A stretch of 27,746 nucleotides of DNA from Ignavibacteriales bacterium (lineage in GTDB: Bacteria; Bacteroidota; Ignavibacteria; Ignavibacteriales; Ignavibacteriaceae), in contig JAGUXE010000014.1 of the NCBI GenBank assembly GCA_020061995.1, forward strand, positions 1-27,746. Direction: 5' to 3'. Positions 1-7,324 of this stretch are shown here, one piece after another. The first letter of the stretch is position 1; each line of letters begins with the position of its first letter. A program made the position numbers and the translations under genes. The notes under the pieces were generated by a model. That model saw only the letters and a list, made by a program, of their open reading frames with translations. It did not search any database and was not told the origin of the DNA.

Positions 1-74
1 CAATCTTGACTAAATAGTAAATTTATAATTGAAAATCGGGGGCTCTTATTTTTCAATAATGAGAAATATTTGTC

Positions 75-232
75 ATGAATCAATTATTAATTTTGTTTAG
101 ATTTTTCATTAATCCTCACATTTCAATTTAGATTGATTCATAAAGTCTAATTTACGATAAAAAAAGCATTCTTCCTTTTTTAGGCATCATATTTGTTGAT
201 TATTGGCAACAGTTAAAATTCTAAAAAAGGAA
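75..232 (+). promoter_or_regulatory. Structured 5' leader of the ferredoxin gene
   Basis: The roughly 200 bases before the ferredoxin gene contain two perfect inverted repeats. Arms at 75-84 and 132-141 can form a 10-bp stem. Arms at 172-183 and 221-232 can form a 12-bp stem whose right arm contains the AAAAAAGGAA ribosome-binding region. A TATAAT hexamer at 24-29 could be a -10 box, but its -35 region would fall at or beyond the window edge. If both stems form, the second would hide the ribosome-binding site, which suggests translational control. The arms are A/T-rich, so chance cannot be excluded, and no known riboswitch family was recognised. Confidence 0.35.
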
Positions 233-240
233 AATTAAAA

Positions 241-453
241 ATGATGACCATTACTGAAGAATGTATCGCTTGCAATGCATGTGTGGATGAATGTCCTGCT
301 ACCGCAATTTATAATGCCGGTATTGATTATGAGATAAACGGAGTTGTCACTCCTCCTCTTTCTGAAGATCACCCTTATGTTGTTGGTGAATTATGTGATG
401 ATTGTAAATCTTGTCAAGAAGTTTGTCCGGTTGATGCTATCGTAGAAGTATAA
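241..453 (+). CDS. 2[4Fe-4S] ferredoxin, 70 aa
   Basis: This is a small soluble electron carrier with two [4Fe-4S] clusters. The N-terminal cluster motif is CIACNACVDECP, with the CxxCxxCxxxCP spacing, and the C-terminal one is CDDCKSCQEVCP. The eight cysteines account for two clusters, with an insert of about 30 residues between the motifs. The size and layout match the short bacterial/Chlorobi-type ferredoxins that serve 2-oxoacid:ferredoxin oxidoreductases and related low-potential enzymes; the partner cannot be told from this window. The start is the first of two adjacent ATGs, behind an AAAAAAGGAAAA ribosome-binding region at about 223-234. The gene stands alone, with a structured leader before it and a structured 3' element after it. 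Family assignment is secure; physiological role is open. Confidence 0.95.
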   Translation: MMTITEECIACNACVDECPATAIYNAGIDYEINGVVTPPLSEDHPYVVGELCDDCKSCQEVCPVDAIVEV

Positions 454-472
454 ATTAACCCAAAATTGTTTA

Positions 473-537
473 AGGCTGATATTAAAACCATTAGGGGAAC
501 CGATGTTTGTAATCGGATATGGTTTTGAGATCAGCCT
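473..537 (+). terminator. Long structured hairpin downstream of the ferredoxin gene
   Basis: Twenty bases after the ferredoxin stop codon a three-part hairpin can form. Its outer stem is AGGCTGAT/ATCAGCCT (473-480 with 530-537), the middle stem AAAACCA/TGGTTTT (484-490 with 520-526) and the inner stem CCGAT/ATCGG (500-504 with 512-516). A short T-rich stretch, CTCTTTTATTTT, follows. It is probably a transcription terminator or mRNA 3' stabiliser; it is more elaborate than a simple terminator, so a small structured RNA is possible. Confidence 0.55.
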
Positions 538-585
538 CTTTTATTTTAAATACCGTTAAACATTAATGAATGTTTAAATTAAAAA

Positions 586-603
586 AAGCGGTTGAACCGC
601 TTC
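586..603. terminator. Bidirectional rho-independent terminator
   Basis: A stem AAGCGG/CCGCTT with loop TTGAA is preceded by a run of A and followed by TTCTTTT. On the minus strand it lies just after the stop codon of the small basic protein gene (622-786) and is followed by a long T run, so it fits best as that gene's terminator. It can also stop transcription coming from the ferredoxin side. Confidence 0.75.
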
Positions 604-621
604 TTTTAATTTCGAGGGAAA

Positions 622-786
622 TTATTTAATGTCTGTAACTTTACTTATATCGTCAAGTTTTACGAATTTTTCATTGAATTTAAAATTTCCTTTTCCGGTT
701 TTCGTAGTTTTGATAACTTTTACATTCACGCCGGAATCTCTTTTTTTGCCTTTAGCTTTATCAGAAAAACTCTGCTGTTTTGCCAT
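622..786 (-). CDS. Small basic protein of unknown function, 54 aa
   Basis: This is a lysine-rich protein of 54 residues that begins MAKQQSFSDKAKGKKR and contains the stretch VKVIKTTKTGKGNFKF. The reading frame stays open upstream for 43 more codons, but a strong ribosome-binding site (AAGGAG, seven bases before ATG at 786) places the start here. The upstream extension would also run into the start region of the divergent aldo/keto reductase gene. The basic, partly disordered sequence suggests nucleic-acid or ribosome association. The central part loosely resembles small DUF4295-type proteins known from Bacteroidetes ribosomal operons, but this is from memory and is weak. A terminator lies directly downstream. 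The small size and strong translation signals argue for a real, well-expressed gene; its function is unknown. Confidence 0.7.
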   Translation of the reverse strand: MAKQQSFSDKAKGKKRDSGVNVKVIKTTKTGKGNFKFNEKFVKLDDISKVTDIK

Positions 787-871
787 TTCGTTATTCTCCT
801 TAAATTTGAACTTAAAAATATTAAAAAATGAAGCAAAATAAAAATAAAATTTCTTCCCCCATAGAGGTAAA

Positions 872-2287
872 ATGAAATATTCTATTTTAGGCAAAACCGG
901 ACTTAAAATCTCCAAAATCGGATTCGGCAGTTACAGAGTTGACTATAGAGTGCAAGAACATCGAGATGCGTTAGAATACGCGATTAAAAATAGTATCAAC
1001 TTAATTGATACCTCAGCAAATTATTCTGATGGCGGTAGCGAAATTTTAATAGGAAATGTTTTAAAGGATTTTTTGGGGGAACAAATAGTTTCAAGATCTG
1101 AAATTGTTGTTGTCTCAAAGGGAGGATATATTCAGGGTAAAAATCTTGAAATTGCAAAACAAAAAGAAATAAATGGGAATCCTTATCCGGAGGTTGTAAA
1201 ATGTTCTCCCGATTTGTGGCATTGTATCAGTCCTGAATTTCTGAAAGATCAAATCACTTATTCATTAGAACGTCTTCAACTAAATAAGATTGATGTTTAT
1301 CTTTTACATAATCCGGAATATTTCCTTAATTACACACACTTCGTAAATATAAATGAACATAGAAATGAATATTATAACCGTATTAAGAAAGCATTCACTT
1401 TTCTTGAGGAAGAAGTTGCAAACGGAAGGATATCTTATTATGGAATATCATCAAACACATTTCCCTCAACCGAAAGTGAAATTGATTTTACATCTCTTGA
1501 AGAAGTATTGAAAATTGCTAATGAGATTTCATCTCTTAATAATTTTTCGGTAATTCAACTTCCTATGAATCTGTTAGAAAAAGGAGGCTTAAATAAATCA
1601 AACGGCAAATCCGTTTTAACAATTGCAAGAGATAATAGTATTGGTGTATTGATTAACCGTCCATTAAATGCAATTGTAAATAATAAACTACATCGTCTCG
1701 CTTCTTTCCCAGCCTCTGAAAATTATACTAAAACTGAAATAGTACAACTAATTAAAGACCTTTCTGGTTTGGAAGAAAAAATAAAAACTGCAATCTCAGT
1801 TTATAATATCGGCAGTGCTGACTTGAAGAGTTACTTTGACTGTTTATCGCTTGGAGAAATTTTGTCGAATTACTTTAAAAAGTTAGACAACCCAACTCAT
1901 TTTATTGAGATGAAGCAACAATACTTCATCCCTCGTGCAAATTATGTTTTGTCATCTTTGAATAAACTTGAATTTGAGAATAATCATCTACTGGATCAAC
2001 TTAATACTTATGCCGTTTCAACCAATATTTTACTGGATGCGATTCAAAGTCATATTTCACGCATTCATGAAAAGTTTTTCGAACCGTTGGAAAATGAACT
2101 TAAAAAATACCTGACTAGAAATGATCAATCACTCAATCTTTCACAAAAAGCCGTTTTAATGATGCAGTCATTAAGTGAAGTAAATTCTGTATTAGTTGGA
2201 ATGAGAAAGAAAATCTATGTAGACGCCATTTTACAAATCTCAGATAAAGAATCAATAATTAATGCCGAAAATTTTTTTGCCGGATAA
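872..2287 (+). CDS. Aldo/keto reductase family protein with long C-terminal extension, 471 aa
   Basis: The N-terminal half is an aldo/keto reductase TIM barrel, an NAD(P)H-dependent oxidoreductase fold. The strand-1 sequence KTGLKISKIGFGS and all four tetrad residues can be seen: D46 and Y51 in LIDTSANYS, K83 in VVSKGG, and H146 in YLLHNPE. YYGISSNTF fits the later conserved barrel motif. From about residue 300 to 471 the protein is mostly charged, leucine-rich helix-like sequence not found in ordinary members, which are 280-340 residues long. Near the end, LSEVNSVLVGMRKKIYVDA resembles the usual end of the reductase fold, so the extra material may be an insertion before the last helices rather than an appended domain. 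The start has AGAGG six bases upstream. Its stop lies four bases from the convergent ybaK stop. Substrate unknown. Confidence 0.85.
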   Translation: MKYSILGKTGLKISKIGFGSYRVDYRVQEHRDALEYAIKNSINLIDTSANYSDGGSEILIGNVLKDFLGEQIVSRSEIVVVSKGGYIQGKNLEIAKQKEINGNPYPEVVKCSPDLWHCISPEFLKDQITYSLERLQLNKIDVYLLHNPEYFLNYTHFVNINEHRNEYYNRIKKAFTFLEEEVANGRISYYGISSNTFPSTESEIDFTSLEEVLKIANEISSLNNFSVIQLPMNLLEKGGLNKSNGKSVLTIARDNSIGVLINRPLNAIVNNKLHRLASFPASENYTKTEIVQLIKDLSGLEEKIKTAISVYNIGSADLKSYFDCLSLGEILSNYFKKLDNPTHFIEMKQQYFIPRANYVLSSLNKLEFENNHLLDQLNTYAVSTNILLDAIQSHISRIHEKFFEPLENELKKYLTRNDQSLNLSQKAVLMMQSLSEVNSVLVGMRKKIYVDAILQISDKESIINAENFFAG

Positions 2288-2291
2288 AAGT

Positions 2292-2759
2292 TTAAATCAG
2301 ATCGACAAAGTTCGCTGAAATAAGTTTTGCAAGATCATCCGGACTAACATATATTTGAGTACCTCTAACACCTGCACTGATAAATATTCTTTCAAATAGT
2401 TGTGCAGTTTCATCAATATAAGTTGGAAAAAGTTTTTTCATCCCAATTGGTGAACAACCACCTCTAAGATAACCGGTAAGCGGTTGCAATTCTTTCATTT
2501 TAATCATTTCAATATTTTTATTCCCGGAGACGGTAGCACCTTTTTTAAGATTTAATTCCGCATTCCCCGGTACGCAGAAAACTACAATTCCGGTTTTATC
2601 TCCTTGTCCGACAAGCGTTTTAAAAACTGATTCAATCTCAGCTCCGATCTTTTCAGCAACCGTCACAGCTGAAAGATCACCCTCATCAACCTCATAATTA
2701 GAAATAGTAAAATCAACTTGTGCTGCTTCCATTATTCGGATGGCATTTGTTTTTGACAT
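2292..2759 (-). CDS. ybaK: YbaK/EbsC-type Cys-tRNA(Pro) deacylase, 155 aa
   Basis: This trans-acting editing protein hydrolyses Cys-tRNA(Pro) made in error by prolyl-tRNA synthetase; it acts in the cytoplasm. The family signature is clear along the whole length: the VFKTLV segment with the conserved lysine (K47), GNAELNLKK, TGYLRGGCSPIGMKK, PTYIDETA and ISAGVRGTQIYVSPDDL. Length is typical. The start is taken as ATG at 2759, which overlaps the crtW stop as TGATG and has AAGGAAAG 11 bases upstream; a TTG one codon earlier is less likely. It is the last gene of the carotenoid cluster and has no obvious link to pigment synthesis, so it is probably just carried on the transcript. Its stop faces the aldo/keto reductase gene with a four-base gap. 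Confidence 0.9.
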   Translation of the reverse strand: MSKTNAIRIMEAAQVDFTISNYEVDEGDLSAVTVAEKIGAEIESVFKTLVGQGDKTGIVVFCVPGNAELNLKKGATVSGNKNIEMIKMKELQPLTGYLRGGCSPIGMKKLFPTYIDETAQLFERIFISAGVRGTQIYVSPDDLAKLISANFVDLI

Positions 2760-3439
2760 CAAGAGTTGCTTTCCTTCAACTTATATAATTTCCACCATGG
2801 TGTACGAGGAGATTCGTGATGTTCATGATGATAACCAAAAAAGTAGCAACTCAACATCGCCCAAAGATGATTTAACTTTTGTGATCGCGCATTATGTGGT
2901 TTCATATCATCAGTGTGTGGTTTACGATGCGGTTGATATGTACCAAAGTAAAACAATTGTAATGTCCCAAGAAAAGCAGGGATAACCCAAAAGAACCAGA
3001 TATTAATTTCACCAAAAAAAAGTTTTAGTAAATTGAAAACGATAGCCATAATAATTATTTGAGTGATGGTCGTATATCTTATCATAAATGAAAACCACCA
3101 AATAAAAAAGTTTTGAGAATTGATATTAAAATCAGGATCATCTGCCTCGCCAGGAGTTTTGTGATGCATAAAGTGATTTTTTATTAATCTATTATAAGAC
3201 ATCCCGGCAAAAAGAAAAGTAGATATAATTCCGATTCCTTTATTAATGATTTTAGAATTTGAAATCGTGCCATGCATAGCATCATGTGCTGTTATAAATA
3301 GACCCGTATATAAATATGCTTGTATCAATAAATGGACATAAAACCATAGTGAAGCGAAACTGACCTCAACATAGTTCAAGGAATAGAATAGATGACCACC
3401 CCATATTGAAATAATCAGTAGTGCAATTAAAACTCCCAT
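2759..3439 (-). CDS. crtW: CrtW-type beta-carotene ketolase, 226 aa
   Basis: This is an integral-membrane di-iron oxygenase of the fatty-acid-desaturase superfamily that introduces a 4-keto group into a beta-ionone ring using O2. All three histidine boxes are present: HDAMH (residues 52-56), HFMHH (89-93) and GYHHEHH (202-208). FGTYQPHR, at 165-172, is typical of CrtW. Several hydrophobic segments lie between the boxes. Two starts are possible: GTG at 3451, overlapping the cruF stop as GTGA, or ATG at 3439 with GAGG six bases upstream; the second has the better ribosome-binding site and is used here. A CrtZ-type hydroxylase uses the same fold, but the HDAMHG and FGTYQPHR sequences favour the ketolase. 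Oxygen dependence implies that the host meets at least low oxygen. Confidence 0.88.
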   Translation of the reverse strand: MGVLIALLIISIWGGHLFYSLNYVEVSFASLWFYVHLLIQAYLYTGLFITAHDAMHGTISNSKIINKGIGIISTFLFAGMSYNRLIKNHFMHHKTPGEADDPDFNINSQNFFIWWFSFMIRYTTITQIIIMAIVFNLLKLFFGEINIWFFWVIPAFLGTLQLFYFGTYQPHRKPHTDDMKPHNARSQKLNHLWAMLSCYFFGYHHEHHESPRTPWWKLYKLKESNS

Positions 3440-3447
3440 GGTTTTCC

Positions 3448-4083
3448 TCACAATGTTATTCCGATAATGATAAAAAAGATTAACTGAACAATAAAATAAT
3501 AAGCGGCTATTTTTGTGTTTACAGTAATTTTCATTTTTTGATAGAATATTGTAAATATGAAAGTTAACAAAAACCAGGCGACATAATTTTGAAGAGGAAT
3601 AACATTACTCTCCCAATTCCAATAACCTAATTTAATTGCCACAGGCTCAAGGAAGAAATCGAAAACCACAGCTCCGATAGAAGCAAGCAAAGCTTTCAAA
3701 AAGAAATTTAACTCATACTTCTCAAATAAATTTATTAAACCTAGAATCACAAAAACCCAATTAATTCCAATTATTACCGGAACACCAAACAACATAAAAC
3801 CAAGCACATCACCATATGAATAGGCTCCGAATATTATGCCGGTCTTAACTCCAATCACTTCAGTAATAAAAGTGAATATAAATGTAGTCACAAACCAGAG
3901 TATTAATTTCTTTTGATTATTATTGAATAATTTAGTAGATACAATTACAGCACTTAAGAGCAATGTATAGGGGGTTAGTAATTTCATCAAAGGGACGAAA
4001 TAATCAATTGAATGTCCTATTATCCCTACTAAATATAAAAGAGTAATAACAAACTCTTCCCTATGTTTTCTTAGATATTTCAT
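3448..4083 (-). CDS. cruF: CruF-type carotenoid 1',2'-hydratase, 211 aa
   Basis: This belongs to the membrane-protein family PF04240 (formerly DUF422), whose CruF members add water across the 1',2' double bond of an acyclic psi end group, giving a 1'-hydroxy carotenoid such as 1'-OH-gamma-carotene. The signature EVIGVKTGIIFGAYSYG lies at 75-91, followed by GVPVIIGINW (100-109) and FDFFLEPVAIKLGYWNWE (141-158). Six or seven hydrophobic helices fill the protein. ATG at 4083 overlaps the glycosyltransferase stop as ATGA and is preferred over a TTG eight codons upstream. Placement next to a glycosyltransferase and an acyltransferase supports the role, because those enzymes need the 1'-OH that CruF makes. 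Archaeal bisanhydrobacterioruberin hydratases are in the same family, but the lycopene-cyclase context favours gamma-carotene. Confidence 0.85.
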   Translation of the reverse strand: MKYLRKHREEFVITLLYLVGIIGHSIDYFVPLMKLLTPYTLLLSAVIVSTKLFNNNQKKLILWFVTTFIFTFITEVIGVKTGIIFGAYSYGDVLGFMLFGVPVIIGINWVFVILGLINLFEKYELNFFLKALLASIGAVVFDFFLEPVAIKLGYWNWESNVIPLQNYVAWFLLTFIFTIFYQKMKITVNTKIAAYYFIVQLIFFIIIGITL

Positions 4084-5183
4084 ACGGAAATTTTTCGTCC
4101 CTTCCAATTAAGCTTCTTTCGCTTCGCTTGTACCGCCGAATAAACCCCCACATAAACCATTATTACAAATTGAAGTGGATGAAGAATCAAATTGTATATC
4201 ACGTTTTGCTTTGATAAAATCGAGACTAATATCCTATTTGATATTATGAAAATAATTGCAAAATAATATAATTCATTATAGACAATACCTATAAAAGGAG
4301 AAACTCCGATAGCAAAAAAAACTAAAATCATTGAAATAAAAACGACTGCCGGCAGTTGAAATCCGGGATAAAAATTTTTCGAATATCCGGTAATAGCCTC
4401 ATTAAAACTTTTATACATCGAACAAAATATTTGATTATCACCAAGTAATGTCATCATTTTGTATTGGTTACTCTTTAATTTCCGCGCGATTCCCATATCC
4501 TCAACAACATTATTTTTAACTGCTGCGTGTCCGCCAATATTATTGTAAATACTTTTTTTTATCAATATTGTTTGACCGTCGGCGGCAATGTAAGATTTAT
4601 TTTTCGAAGTAAATACTTTTCTTAAAGGAAGAAGTGAGAGCAAAATCCAATTCATGAGTGGAACAACCAACCATTCACCAAAACTATTAATCTTTTGAGT
4701 AGGGAAAACAGTTAGCATGTCAAGTTTATAATATGACATAATTGAAACAAGTGAACTAATTGCTTCATCTGCAAGCGTAACATCAGCATCAAGAAATAAC
4801 AGATAGTCACCTTTAGCTTTTTGCGAAAGCTGATGACAAGCCCAATTTTTTCCGAGCCAACCGACAGGGATTTCACTTCCGTTAATCAAACTAAGTTGGG
4901 GAAGTTTTGCGATGTAGTTTTTAACGATGGAAGCAGTTCTATCCATCGAATTATCATCAAGTATTAAGATTTCGGCAGCTTGATGGTCTTGTTTTGTTAA
5001 TGATTCAAGTAGATTCCCGATATTTGATTCTTCGTTACGAGCGGGGATGAGGATGGAAACTGAATTTGTCGATGGGTGTAATGAGTTAGTTTTTTTAACT
5101 TTAGGAGCAGTAAAGAAATTAAAGATTGCTACTGCTGCAAACAAAAAACTCCCAAACAATATAAAAACTAAAAAATAATCCAT
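4080..5183 (-). CDS. cruC: Family 2 glycosyltransferase, CruC/CrtQ-like carotenoid glycosyltransferase, 367 aa
   Basis: This membrane-bound GT2 enzyme probably transfers a sugar to the 1'-OH of the carotenoid. An N-terminal membrane helix (about 3-24) is followed by the GT-A domain: VSILIPARNEESNIG (42-56), ILILDDNSMDRT (72-83), GWLGKNWACHQL (108-119), the DxD motif in LDADV (D132, D134) and VVED (E228, D229). Two or more helices close the protein (about 278-345). Carotenoid glycosyltransferases of the CruC and CrtQ kinds share the PxGWxGKxWAC segment. It sits directly between an acyltransferase and the hydratase, with three bases to the first and an ATGA overlap with the second, just as needed to glycosylate and then acylate a 1'-hydroxy carotenoid. 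The sugar cannot be read from the sequence; the gene symbol is by context and resemblance. Confidence 0.78.
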   Translation of the reverse strand: MDYFLVFILFGSFLFAAVAIFNFFTAPKVKKTNSLHPSTNSVSILIPARNEESNIGNLLESLTKQDHQAAEILILDDNSMDRTASIVKNYIAKLPQLSLINGSEIPVGWLGKNWACHQLSQKAKGDYLLFLDADVTLADEAISSLVSIMSYYKLDMLTVFPTQKINSFGEWLVVPLMNWILLSLLPLRKVFTSKNKSYIAADGQTILIKKSIYNNIGGHAAVKNNVVEDMGIARKLKSNQYKMMTLLGDNQIFCSMYKSFNEAITGYSKNFYPGFQLPAVVFISMILVFFAIGVSPFIGIVYNELYYFAIIFIISNRILVSILSKQNVIYNLILHPLQFVIMVYVGVYSAVQAKRKKLNWKGRKISV

Positions 5184-5186
5184 CCG

Positions 5187-5846
5187 TTAATTAAAAAGAT
5201 TTAATATCTGTTTTTTATCGGCTGCCTCTTTAGAGCAGAGTTGTATATTATTAATGAAAGCCCTACTAAAAGTATCATAATCTTTAAGAATATCTTGAAC
5301 ATTAATTCTCTCTCCAAATCTTAAATATATATCAGGTTTTTTCTGATCGTTAAATTGTATTTTAAACGCAATCGGCAATACGAATGACGCCTTCTTTAGT
5401 CCCGCTGTGAACTTAAGTAAACCCTTTTTGATTGTAAATGGTTCAATATCAAATGGAAGAATTTCACCTTGCGGATAAATCGTAACAAATGATTCTTCAT
5501 CTGAGACAATTTCTCTTGTATACTGAATGGTTTGGACCATACTTTTAGGATTAAATAAATTTATTGAGTAGGCTCCAAGCTTTCTAAAAAACCAATATCT
5601 TTTTAATTGATCTTCAAGCATCAAGATGTAGAACTTTCTACTACTGAAATACTTTCTGTGAATAAAGTCAATCAGAAAACCGTCCCACCATGAAAAATGA
5701 TTGGGAGTCACTATTAAACCTTTTCCCTCCTCAATTAGAGGTGGTTTATTCAAAAGATAAAAGTGATCGAAATTATTCTTTAATTCTCGATCGATATAAA
5801 AATTGAAAAGGTATCTTGCCCACAATTTGTGATCAGATTTTATCAT
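5187..5846 (-). CDS. cruD: PlsC-like acyltransferase, CruD-type carotenoid glycoside acyltransferase, 219 aa
   Basis: This is a glycerolipid-type acyltransferase. The catalytic NHxxxxD motif is PNHFSWWDGF, with H50 and D55, and the acceptor-binding block is YPQGE (124-128). These are motifs I and III of the PlsC family. In green sulfur bacteria, CruD of this family acylates the glucose of chlorobactene glucoside. Here the gene overlaps crtD (ATGA) and is followed after three bases by the glycosyltransferase, so acylation of the carotenoid sugar is the most likely role. There is no signal peptide, and it is probably associated with the inner face of the inner membrane. An acyltransferase for phospholipids is the alternative, but such a gene would rarely sit within a crt operon between the desaturase and the glycosyltransferase. 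Confidence 0.75.
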   Translation of the reverse strand: MIKSDHKLWARYLFNFYIDRELKNNFDHFYLLNKPPLIEEGKGLIVTPNHFSWWDGFLIDFIHRKYFSSRKFYILMLEDQLKRYWFFRKLGAYSINLFNPKSMVQTIQYTREIVSDEESFVTIYPQGEILPFDIEPFTIKKGLLKFTAGLKKASFVLPIAFKIQFNDQKKPDIYLRFGERINVQDILKDYDTFSRAFINNIQLCSKEAADKKQILNLFN

Positions 5847-7324
5847 CCAAAATCTTTACTTATTAATTCAGAAGTAATTTTTCCTGATAGAAGTACAAGT
5901 GGAATGCCGCCTCCTGGGTGTGCACTTCCTCCACAGAAATATAATCCTTTATATTCTTTTGAACGATTGTTTTGTCGTAAGAATGCAGCATATTTATTGT
6001 TAGAAGAAATTCCATAAAGACTACCAAAACGACTTGATGTATTTGTTTCTATCAAAACCGGATCAAGAATTGATTCAGTTATAATTTTAGTTTCTATATC
6101 TATACCAAGTATTTTTTCAATTTTCTTGATAATAATGCCTCTCATTCTGGCAACTTCGGTTTGCCAATCCTGTCCACAATTATAAGGTGCATTTATCATA
6201 ACAAACCAGTTTTCACAACCATCGGGAGCATCATCTGGATTAAACTTAGACGAGATATAAATATATACGGTCGGATCACTGTGGCATTGTTTATTAGAGA
6301 AAAGGTCATCGAATTCCTTTTTGTAATCAGATGAAAATAGAATATTATGGATTTCAAGTTGGGCATGAGTGCCTTTAATTCCCCAATAAAACACAATAGC
6401 CGATGAAGAAGGTTCATGCTTAGCATATCTTTCAAAGGCTTTTGATTTATGTTCACCTAATAGATTTTTATACGTATAATTCACATCGGCATTTGAAACA
6501 ACTGCATCGAATTCAAGTCTCTTTCCGTTTAACTCAATTCCATTAATTCCTTTATTGTCAAATAATATTTTATCTACTCTAGAATTATTATGAATCTCTA
6601 CTCCCAATTTCATTGCAATTTTATTCAATGCCGTGGGTATTGCAAAAATTCCCTTTGTTGAAATAAAAGCTCCCAGATTAAATTCAACATGTTGAATGAT
6701 ATTTAAAGTTGCCGGAGCAAGATATGGATTAGAACCATTATAAGTTGCATAACGGTCAAATAATTGTACCGTTTTTTCATTCTTAAAGTAGGTTGAATTC
6801 GCTTTGTGCATTGAACGAAAAGGGTCAAGGTGATGAAGATTAAATAATGTATTTAAAGCTTTCTTGTTGAAAAATGTTGATGGATCAGCAAAGCTTTTAA
6901 ATAAAAAAAGATCTGCCGTTAATTCATATATCCGTTTTGAATAATCGAGGTATTTATGAATAGTATCAGGGTTTTCTTCAAGTTTAGAGGAGAGTTCAGC
7001 AACAAGTTTTTCTCTTTCGGCAAAAGCCTTTAAGATTAATCCGTCAGAATAAAAATATTTGCATAAAACTTCGAGAGGTTTTAACTCAATATAATCGTTT
7101 ATATTTTCACCAGAGTATTCAATTAGTTCCTGCAGAACGAAAGGCATCGTTATAAGTGATGGACCAGTATCAAAACGAAATCCGCTTTTAGAAATCGAGT
7201 TCGCTTTACCTCCGGTAGTTCCATTCTGCTCGAATAACTGAACTTCAAATCCTTGTTTAGCAAGTCTTATTGCCGCAGATAAACCGCCAAGTCCGCCGCC
7301 TATAACAGCTATTTTCTTTTTCAT
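5843..7324 (-). CDS. crtD: CrtD-type 1-hydroxycarotenoid 3,4-desaturase, 493 aa
   Basis: This is a flavoprotein desaturase of the CrtI superfamily. The FAD-binding dinucleotide fold is at the N-terminus (AVIGGGLGGLSAAIRLA, about 6-22), followed by GFRFDTGPSLITMPFVL. DRYATYNGSNPYLAPATLN is typical of the CrtD branch, which desaturates C-3,4 of 1-hydroxy acyclic end groups, and is unlike the matching stretch of the CrtI gene in this operon. The C-terminal FAD motif is GLYFCGGSAHPGGGIPLVLLSG. The length is normal. ATG at 7324 overlaps the lycopene cyclase stop as ATGA, and the stop overlaps the acyltransferase start as ATGA. Its proposed place is after CruF: extending the conjugated system of 1'-OH-gamma-carotene, as in torulene-type or myxobactin-type pigments. 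A second lycopene-forming desaturase is less likely. Confidence 0.82.
   Translation of the reverse strand: MKKKIAVIGGGLGGLSAAIRLAKQGFEVQLFEQNGTTGGKANSISKSGFRFDTGPSLITMPFVLQELIEYSGENINDYIELKPLEVLCKYFYSDGLILKAFAEREKLVAELSSKLEENPDTIHKYLDYSKRIYELTADLFLFKSFADPSTFFNKKALNTLFNLHHLDPFRSMHKANSTYFKNEKTVQLFDRYATYNGSNPYLAPATLNIIQHVEFNLGAFISTKGIFAIPTALNKIAMKLGVEIHNNSRVDKILFDNKGINGIELNGKRLEFDAVVSNADVNYTYKNLLGEHKSKAFERYAKHEPSSSAIVFYWGIKGTHAQLEIHNILFSSDYKKEFDDLFSNKQCHSDPTVYIYISSKFNPDDAPDGCENWFVMINAPYNCGQDWQTEVARMRGIIIKKIEKILGIDIETKIITESILDPVLIETNTSSRFGSLYGISSNNKYAAFLRQNNRSKEYKGLYFCGGSAHPGGGIPLVLLSGKITSELISKDFG

Noticed and set aside
787..915. N-terminal extension of the small basic protein to 97 residues
   Set aside because: The extension would overlap the divergent aldo/keto reductase start and skip the strong AAGGAG site at 793-798.
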